Assembly (NCBI RefSeq): GCF_029222705.1
Contig: NZ_JARGZF010000001.1
Span: 2,104,437-2,168,436, forward strand
DNA: 64,000 nucleotides
Direction: 5' to 3'
From: Knoellia sp. p5-6-4
GTDB lineage: Bacteria > Actinomycetota > Actinomycetes > Actinomycetales > Dermatophilaceae
In this document: positions 59,374-64,000 of the stretch, in pieces
Position numbering within the stretch: the stretch's first letter is position 1
Layout of the letters: every line of letters starts with the position of its first letter
Translations under genes and position numbers: made by a program
The notes under the pieces: model-generated
What the model saw: only the letters and a program-made list of their open reading frames with translations
Told to the model about the DNA's origin: nothing
Databases searched by the model: none

Positions 59374-59537
59374 GCCCGCCACTGGAACATACGAGGGCGG
59401 GCTCCGGTTACAGTCAGACGTGCGCCGGGCTGCGGTAGCCCCGGGTCCCAACTGAAGCCGCTACGAGCGGCCACGCGCCGTGAGGCGCTCCCAGCCCGGC
59501 GCACACATCCCGGCGAGGACTCTGGACCCCTGTCCAG
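59374..59537. other. Structured region: three hairpins with a 13-bp closing stem
   Basis: In the 222-base gap between convergent genes, GCCCGCC (59374-59380) pairs with GGCGGGC (59396-59402). GTGCGCCGGGCTG (59420-59432) pairs perfectly with CAGCCCGGCGCAC (59492-59504), enclosing two small hairpins (CCGCT/AGCGG and GCGCC/GGCGC). CTGGAC (59522-59527) pairs with GTCCAG (59532-59537). It could be a bidirectional terminator or a structured RNA. No known riboswitch class was matched. Confidence 0.45.
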
Positions 59538-59559
59538 GCCATTGGGGTGCCGCGAGGCG

Positions 59560-59802
59560 CTAGTGGAGGCAGTCCCGGGACTGGTGGCCGACCACGTCCT
59601 TGCGGGCCCGTTCGCGCGAGCGGCGCCCCGGCCCCGACCAGCCGCACACGCGGCACACCGCATGGGTGAAGGAGCCGCGCTCCTCGAGCAGGGCGGCGGC
59701 TGCGGGGTCGTCGGCGGCGACGTCTGACTCCTCCTCCGGCGCCTGCACCGGACCATCATGAACGCCGTGGTCCGCCGTGACTAGGGCGGGGTGCAGCCGC
59801 AT
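59560..59802 (-). CDS. Small zinc-finger-like protein
   Basis: This 80-residue protein has an acidic first half and a C-terminal CRVCGWSGPGRRSRERARKD followed by VVGHQSRDC, a CxxC...HxxxxxC pattern that fits one zinc site. Base use at third positions is that of a coding frame. The ribosome-binding site is weak, and shorter starts are possible. The family is not recognised. Confidence 0.5.
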   Translation of the reverse strand: MRLHPALVTADHGVHDGPVQAPEEESDVAADDPAAAALLEERGSFTHAVCRVCGWSGPGRRSRERARKDVVGHQSRDCLH

Positions 59803-59889
59803 GATCCGCCCGAGTCATCTCTGCGCCGCGGCGTCAAGACATGGCAAAGAACTCTCGGCGTTTGCTGCGGGCTGGGCTAGCGTTGCGCT

Positions 59890-60102
59890 ATGGCAGCAGA
59901 CCCGATCGTCGGCGCCGACCTCACGGACGGCGCCCTCCAGGACGAGATCGAGCTCGTCGGTGACCTGGTCGTTGCAGCCTCCTCGAGCGAGCGACCGCTG
60001 ACGGAGGCGGAGATCGACGAGGTGCTCGGCGTCATCCGCGCCCAGTCAACGGGCGAGGACCTCTCGAAGGCCGGCGCGGCGCGCAAGCCGCAGCACGCCT
60101 AG
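59890..60102 (+). CDS. Small hypothetical acidic protein
   Basis: This 70-residue acidic protein (LQDEIELVGDLVVAASSSER, LTEAEIDEVLGVI) has predicted helices and a basic Lys/Ala tail. It has no recognised domain. It stands alone upstream of the phosphate uptake operon. Similar short conserved proteins are common in this group, but I cannot name it. Confidence 0.55.
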   Translation: MAADPIVGADLTDGALQDEIELVGDLVVAASSSERPLTEAEIDEVLGVIRAQSTGEDLSKAGAARKPQHA

Positions 60103-60145
60103 GAAGGCGCACGCCCGGGTCGCGCGGCCCCGACACCCCCGTCCC

Positions 60146-60174
60146 GAGGTGAACACTGCCGGTGGATTGGGTGA
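60146..60174 (-). promoter_or_regulatory. PHO-box-like repeats upstream of the phosphate uptake operon
   Basis: GGTGAAC occurs at 60146-60152 and 60168-60174, exactly 22 bases apart. On the minus strand this reads as three 11-base units beginning GTTCACC, CCACCGG (weak) and GTTCACC, the unit and phase of PhoP sites in actinobacteria. It lies about 80 bases before the DUF47-Pit start, so phosphate-dependent control is likely. Confidence 0.55.
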
Positions 60175-60251
60175 ACTCCGGATTGCAGTTCTGTGACTAC
60201 TAGGTCGTAGCATCGTCCCCGGCCATTTCCCCGCTTGACCGGAGATTGATC

Positions 60252-60884
60252 GTGGGCTTTCGCCTCACCCCGCAGGAAGACAGCTTCTACGACCTGTTCG
60301 CCAAGTCCGCGTCCTACCTGGTGGACGGCGCACGCGAGCTCACCACCATCCTCGGTGCCGCCCCCTCCGAGCGTGAGGCCATCGCGGCCCGCATGCGCGA
60401 GCTCGAGCACAACGCCGACATGGCGACGCACGAGATCATCCGCAAGGTGAACAGCTCGTTCATCACGCCCTTCGACCGCGAAGACATCCACGGCCTGGCC
60501 GCGGCCCTCGACGACTGCATGGACATGATGGACGCCGCGGTCGACCTGGTCGTGCTCTACCGGATCGGGGAGCTGCCGGCCGGCGTGGCCGAGCAGGTCG
60601 AGGTGCTCTCCCGCATGTCCGAGCTGACCGCCGAGGCCATGCCGCGGCTGCGCTCGATGAAGGACCTGACGGAGTACTGGATCGAGATCAACCGCCTCGA
60701 GAACCAGGCCGACCAGAGCTACCGCCGCCTGCTGGCCGAGCTGTTCAACGGCAACGGCGGTGGCCCCCTCGACGCGATCACGATCATGAAGCACAAGGAG
60801 GTCATCGACGAGCTCGAGGCCGCCGCGGACGCGTTCGAGCAGGTGGCCCACAAGGTCGAGGGCATCGCGGTCAAGGAGTCCTGA
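60252..60884 (+). CDS. DUF47/PhoU-like Pit accessory protein
   Basis: This 210-residue all-helical protein of the DUF47 family has FYDLFAKSASYLVDGAREL, ELEHNADMATHEIIRKVNSS, FITPFDREDIHGLAAALDD and IMKHKEVIDELEAAADA. DUF47 proteins resemble PhoU and are encoded next to Pit carriers, whose activity they modulate. GTG 60252 is chosen because GGAG is seven bases upstream; TTG 60246 is possible. The Pit gene starts 4 bases after its stop. Confidence 0.92.
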   Translation: MGFRLTPQEDSFYDLFAKSASYLVDGARELTTILGAAPSEREAIAARMRELEHNADMATHEIIRKVNSSFITPFDREDIHGLAAALDDCMDMMDAAVDLVVLYRIGELPAGVAEQVEVLSRMSELTAEAMPRLRSMKDLTEYWIEINRLENQADQSYRRLLAELFNGNGGGPLDAITIMKHKEVIDELEAAADAFEQVAHKVEGIAVKES

Positions 60885-60888
60885 CCTC

Positions 60889-61887
60889 GTGGACTGGCTT
60901 CCCGTAGCCGTCGTCGTCACCCTGGCGATGGGCTTCAACTACACCAACGGCTTCCATGACGCGGCCAACGCGATCGCCACGTCGGTCTCCACCCGGGCGC
61001 TGACCCCGCGGGTGGCGCTGGCCATGGCCGCCGTCGCGAACCTCGTCGGCGCCTTCTTCGGCACCAAGGTCGCCAAGACCATCGGCTCCGGCGTCATCGA
61101 CGCCCCGCAGGGCAGCGTGGGCCTGCTCATCTGCGGCGCCGGACTCGTCGGCGCCATCGGGTGGAACATGCTCACCTGGTGGTACGGCCTGCCCTCGTCG
61201 TCCTCGCACGCCCTCATCGGCGGACTGGGCGGGGCGGCGCTCGCGGCCAGCGCGAGCGTGCACTGGGACAGCGTGCTGACCAAGATCATCATCCCGATGA
61301 TCGCCTCGCCCATCGTGGGCATCATCGTCGGCTACCTCGTGATGGCCGCGATCCTGTGGCTGTTCCGCAGGGCCCAGCCAGGACGCGTGTCTCGCGGGTT
61401 CCGCTACGCCCAGACGGCGTCGGCTGCGGCGATGGCGTTCGGCCACGGCCTGCAGGACGCGTCCAAGACCGCCGGCGTCGTGGTCCTCGCGCTGACCGTG
61501 GGTGGCTACCAGGCCGTCGGCGACGACTCCATCCCGCTGTGGGTGCTCGTCATGAGCGCCGTGGTCATCTCCCTCGGCACGTATGCCGGCGGCTGGCGGA
61601 TCATGCGCACCCTCGGCCGTCGCATCATCCACCTCGACCCGCCGCAGGGGTTCGCCGCGGAGACGACCGCCGCCGGCATCCTCTATGTCGCCGGCATGGG
61701 CTTCGGGGCCCCGATCTCGACGACGCACACCATCACCTCGGCGATCATGGGCGTCGGCTCGACCAAGCGCCTCTCGGCCGTCCGGTGGGGTGTGGCGGGC
61801 AACATCGTCGGCGCCTGGGTGCTGACCTTCCCCGGGGCCGGCCTTGCGGCCGCCCTCGCCTTCTGGGTCGGCAACCTGTTCCTCTGA
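60889..61887 (+). CDS. pit: Low-affinity inorganic phosphate transporter (PiT family)
   Basis: This 332-residue membrane carrier moves phosphate with protons or metal. The two PiT signature repeats are visible: GFNYTNGFHDAANAIATSVS near the N-terminus and AMAFGHGLQDASKTAGVVVL in the middle, plus GLPSSSSHALIGGLGG and GAPISTTHTITSAIMG. It is somewhat shorter than E. coli PitA and of normal actinobacterial length. The start is GTG, coupled to DUF47. It is followed by a long palindromic repeat that can terminate it. Confidence 0.93.
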   Translation: MDWLPVAVVVTLAMGFNYTNGFHDAANAIATSVSTRALTPRVALAMAAVANLVGAFFGTKVAKTIGSGVIDAPQGSVGLLICGAGLVGAIGWNMLTWWYGLPSSSSHALIGGLGGAALAASASVHWDSVLTKIIIPMIASPIVGIIVGYLVMAAILWLFRRAQPGRVSRGFRYAQTASAAAMAFGHGLQDASKTAGVVVLALTVGGYQAVGDDSIPLWVLVMSAVVISLGTYAGGWRIMRTLGRRIIHLDPPQGFAAETTAAGILYVAGMGFGAPISTTHTITSAIMGVGSTKRLSAVRWGVAGNIVGAWVLTFPGAGLAAALAFWVGNLFL

Positions 61888-61898
61888 CCCCCCTCTCC

Positions 61899-61970
61899 CG
61901 ACTTCTGGCCACTGGCTCGGCATACCCGCGTCATTTGACGGGGGTATGCCGCCTGGCTGGCCAGAAGTCG
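61899..61970. repeat. Palindromic repeat, family B, copy 1 (bidirectional terminator)
   Basis: The outer arms CGACTTCTGGCCA (61899-61911) and TGGCCAGAAGTCG (61958-61970) pair perfectly. The inner arms GGCATACCC..CGTCA and TGACG..GGGTATGCC pair with small bulges. It lies between the convergent ends of pit and the AbiEi-like gene. A homologous palindrome is at 63120-63188. Confidence 0.8.
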
Positions 61971-61974
61971 AAGG

Positions 61975-63018
61975 TCACCGACCGCGGGTGATCGGTGGAG
62001 GCCAGGCCCACTCTCGGAGGGGGTCGCCGAGGTCTTGCCGCCAGAGACAGCGGATCTGGCGGGGACGGGCCCTCGCCCTCGCCTTCGCGAGGTGGCGCGC
62101 CAAGCCACCTGCGGTGCCCCGCAGGTCCGCGGCGCCCCAACGGGCAACCGCAAAGCCCAGCGACGCCAAGCCGCGCTCACGGTCACGCTCGAGCAGCATG
62201 CGCTGACCGGTCGTGGAGGGTGAGGGGTCGTCGTCGAAGTCGCCGAGGTACTTGGCCATTCCGTCGGCCTCGCCCACCACACCCAGCTCGAACCACAGGA
62301 AGTCCACCCGTCCCACGAGCTGACCGTCGAGGCCGTGGACCCAGACCTGGCTCGCAGGCGTGGGGTAGCCCAGCTCGTGGGCTGCAGCCACCGAGGCCGA
62401 CTCGAGCCAGCTCTCCCGTCGGCCGTCAACCAGGGCAATGGCGCGGTCTGCCCGTTGCACTCCGGGCCAACGGGTCTGGAACTCGCGCATGGCCTTGAGG
62501 TCTGCCACCGAGGCCAAGCCCTCTCGCACGGCGGTGTCTGCGATGGCCAGTGAGTCCTTCAGCCGGAGCTGGCGCAAGCAGTCGAGCACGGTGCGAGCGC
62601 CCTGTGTCACGGGCAGACCGGCACGGGCGGTCAGGTGTGCGGCGGGAGTCTCTGCCTGGAGGACTCGCCGCCAGTCGTCGGGGTAGCTGGTGCGGGACGT
62701 CTTCAGCGCCGTCAGGCTGACCTTTCCCAACGGGCCCACCGGGTGAGGCAGGCCAAGGACGACTGCGGCGCTGAGGTGGCTGAGCGTGACATCCGTGAGG
62801 GATGCAGCCGCCGCTCGGCAGAGGGCGCGGTGCGAGTCCGCGTGGCCGAGGGGCCGCCAACTGTCCGTCACGGCATACAGGGACGGCGCGATCTTGGTGA
62901 GCTCGCCACGGTCGCAAGCGCCGCGGAGCTGGTCAAAGGTCCGTCCGGCTGCCATGGCCTCGCTGGCGAGGAAGGGCTGGGGGAGGGCCTGCCAGACCTC
63001 GAGCCCCGTCCGTCGCAT
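61975..63018 (-). CDS. AbiEi-antitoxin-like / DUF559-like hypothetical protein
   Basis: This 347-residue protein has an N-terminal winged-helix like that of AbiEi antitoxins (AAGRTFDQLRGACDRGELTK, IAPSLYAVTD), a middle domain (SHLSAAVVLGLPHP, TVLDCLRQLRLKDSLAIAD) and a C-terminal Vsr/DUF559 endonuclease-like core (VGRVDFLWFELGVVGEADGM then AKYLGD), with D...E.DG..KY as candidate catalytic residues. Such proteins are numerous in actinobacteria as orphan genes; no AbiEii toxin is adjacent. Its codon use is slightly less GC-biased than its neighbours, and it lies between two copies of a palindromic repeat, so gain by transfer is possible. Confidence 0.72.
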   Translation of the reverse strand: MRRTGLEVWQALPQPFLASEAMAAGRTFDQLRGACDRGELTKIAPSLYAVTDSWRPLGHADSHRALCRAAAASLTDVTLSHLSAAVVLGLPHPVGPLGKVSLTALKTSRTSYPDDWRRVLQAETPAAHLTARAGLPVTQGARTVLDCLRQLRLKDSLAIADTAVREGLASVADLKAMREFQTRWPGVQRADRAIALVDGRRESWLESASVAAAHELGYPTPASQVWVHGLDGQLVGRVDFLWFELGVVGEADGMAKYLGDFDDDPSPSTTGQRMLLERDRERGLASLGFAVARWGAADLRGTAGGLARHLAKARARARPRQIRCLWRQDLGDPLREWAWPPPITRGR

Positions 63019-63119
63019 CCCCGCACCGTCGCGGCTGGTGGCGGCACTCGGTGAACACTCCTGCCAGCGTGTGGACGACGAGGTCGACGGCAGCCCACTG
63101 TGGACGGCACCTGAGCCGC

Positions 63120-63188
63120 ACTTCTGGCCACCCGCTCGGCATACTCCCCGAGAATCGGGGGGTCTGTGCCGAGCGAGTGGCCAGAAGT
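63120..63188. repeat. Palindromic repeat, family B, copy 2 (terminator after pstB)
   Basis: The 22-base arms starting ACTTCTGGCCACCCGCTCGG (63120-63141) and ending GAGTGGCCAGAAGT (63167-63188) pair with one mismatch. An inner CCCCGA/CGGGG stem makes one long hairpin. It starts 12 bases after the pstB stop on the minus strand and is upstream of the AbiEi-like gene. It shares its arms with the copy at 61899. Confidence 0.8.
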
Positions 63189-63199
63189 CGGAAGGGGGG

Positions 63200-63976
63200 T
63201 TAGCCGAAGCGGCCGGAGATGTAGTCCTCGGTCGCCTTCACGCTGGGGTTGTTGAAGATGCGGTGCGTGTCGTCGATCTCGATGAGCTTGCCGGGCTTGC
63301 CCGTCGCCGCGAGGTTGAAGAACGCGGTGCGGTCCGAGACGCGTGCGGCCTGCTGCATGTTGTGGGTGACGATGACGATCGTGAACTTCGACTTCAGCTC
63401 GTTGATCAGGTCCTCGATCGCGAGGGTGGAGATCGGGTCGAGCGCCGAGCAGGGCTCGTCCATCAGCAGCACCTGCGGCTCGACGGCGATGGCCCGCGCG
63501 ATGCACAGGCGCTGCTGCTGGCCGCCGGAGAGGCCGGCGCCGGGCTTGTTCAGCCGGTCCTTGACCTCGGTCCACAGGTTCGCGCCCCGCAGGGACTTCT
63601 CGACGACCTCGTCGAGCTTCTTCTTGCCCTTGACGCCGTTGAGCTTCAGGCCGGCCGCCACGTTGTCGTAGATCGACATCGTGGGGAAGGGGTTGGGTCG
63701 CTGGAAGACCATGCCGACGGTGCGCCGCACCGCGACGGGGTCGACCCCGGGGGCGTAGAGGTCCTGGTCGTCGAGCATGACCTTGCCCTCGACGCGACCG
63801 CCGGGGATCACCTCGTGCATGCGGTTGAGGGTCCGCAGGAAGGTCGACTTGCCGCAGCCGGAGGGCCCGATGAAGGCGGTCACGGAGCGGGGCTCGACCG
63901 TCATGGTGACGCCCTCCACGGCCTTGAAGGATCCGTAGTAGACGTTCAGGTCGCTGACGTCGATGCGCTTTGCCAT
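63200..63976 (-). CDS. pstB: Phosphate ABC transporter ATP-binding protein PstB
   Basis: This 258-residue ATPase of the high-affinity phosphate importer has the PstB-typical [16 protein letters not shown], Walker [10 protein letters not shown] followed by [19 protein letters not shown], signature [15 protein letters not shown], Walker [14 protein letters not shown] and [12 protein letters not shown]. It is full length and normal. It is presumably the last gene of a pstSCAB operon that continues beyond the window; a GGAAAG site precedes the ATG. Termination is at the palindrome 63120-63188. Confidence 0.96.
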   Translation of the reverse strand: MAKRIDVSDLNVYYGSFKAVEGVTMTVEPRSVTAFIGPSGCGKSTFLRTLNRMHEVIPGGRVEGKVMLDDQDLYAPGVDPVAVRRTVGMVFQRPNPFPTMSIYDNVAAGLKLNGVKGKKKLDEVVEKSLRGANLWTEVKDRLNKPGAGLSGGQQQRLCIARAIAVEPQVLLMDEPCSALDPISTLAIEDLINELKSKFTIVIVTHNMQQAARVSDRTAFFNLAATGKPGKLIEIDDTHRIFNNPSVKATEDYISGRFG

Positions 63977-64000
63977 CTGTGCTTTCCGTCTTTCGATGGG

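Noticed and set aside
59374-59537. Guanidine-II, c-di-AMP, cobalamin or ZTP riboswitch
   Set aside because: None of the conserved core sequences I know for these classes could be found in either strand, and no gene starts directly downstream in a suitable orientation.
61975-63018. Complete AbiE toxin-antitoxin pair
   Set aside because: Only an AbiEi-like protein is present; no nucleotidyltransferase AbiEii gene is adjacent.

Overview
The window is very GC-rich (about 72% by eye). It has dense ATGA/GTGA gene overlaps, many GTG starts, a Ser/Thr kinase, FHA, PaaX, WS/DGAT and SpoIIE-type proteins, and DUF4389/DUF2231 membrane proteins. This points to a chromosomal segment of an actinobacterium, most like Intrasporangiaceae (Janibacter/Tetrasphaera/Knoellia/Phycicoccus type); genus and species cannot be fixed from the sequence alone. 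No rRNA, CRISPR array, insertion sequence, prophage or replication origin was seen.

Region 1 (1-11.7 kb) is the least familiar part. It holds a truncated ABC exporter fused to an aminoglycoside-phosphotransferase (APH)-like C-terminus; a secreted or membrane HtrA-like protein with both His and Ser of the catalytic triad lost, plus a TPR and a zinc ribbon; and a transmembrane Ser/Thr kinase. Facing these is a three-gene, 4-nt-overlap operon of two ATP-grasp kinases/ligases (inositol-phosphate-kinase/RimK-like) and a second APH-like protein that shares a module with the ABC fusion. A GDPD phosphodiesterase and an FHA-HTH regulator follow. I read it as one phosphoryl-transfer, transport and signalling island of unknown substrate.

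Region 2 (11.8-31.6 kb) looks like a catabolic cluster for an aromatic acid, best matching CoA-dependent 2-aminobenzoate (anthranilate) or salicylate degradation. It contains an aryl-CoA ligase, a fused flavin monooxygenase/Old-Yellow-Enzyme reductase (2-aminobenzoyl-CoA monooxygenase/reductase or salicylyl-CoA 5-hydroxylase type), an aryl-CoA thioesterase, two SDRs, a Rid-family protein, a thiolase, a MenB/BadI-like ring hydrolase, a PaaX regulator and a five-gene Liv-type ABC importer. It also carries a B12-type acyl-CoA mutase large subunit and two further acyl-CoA synthetases. An 11-mer (ACGAYNGTCAA) recurs in three of its divergent promoters.

Region 3 (31.6-49 kb) is housekeeping and accessory: an MDR oxidoreductase, a DUF2231 protein, a tRNA-Glu/tRNA-Asp pair, GntR, PHP, SDR, a frameshifted cysteine-desulfurase-like gene, pirin, a histidine kinase/response regulator pair, a hydrolase, a methyltransferase, and a DUF4304 remnant beside tRNA-Lys.

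Region 4 (49-64 kb) contains an ArsR-AHSA1 pair with its operator, a large TM-GAF-PP2C-HATPase stress regulator, SRPBCC proteins, WS/DGAT, a flavodoxin, DUF4389, small zinc proteins, and a phosphate block (PHO-box-like site, DUF47-Pit, pstB). An AbiEi-like gene lies between two copies of a long palindromic terminator repeat. Across the whole window the octamer GTATGCCG is strikingly over-used, both in genes and in hairpins.
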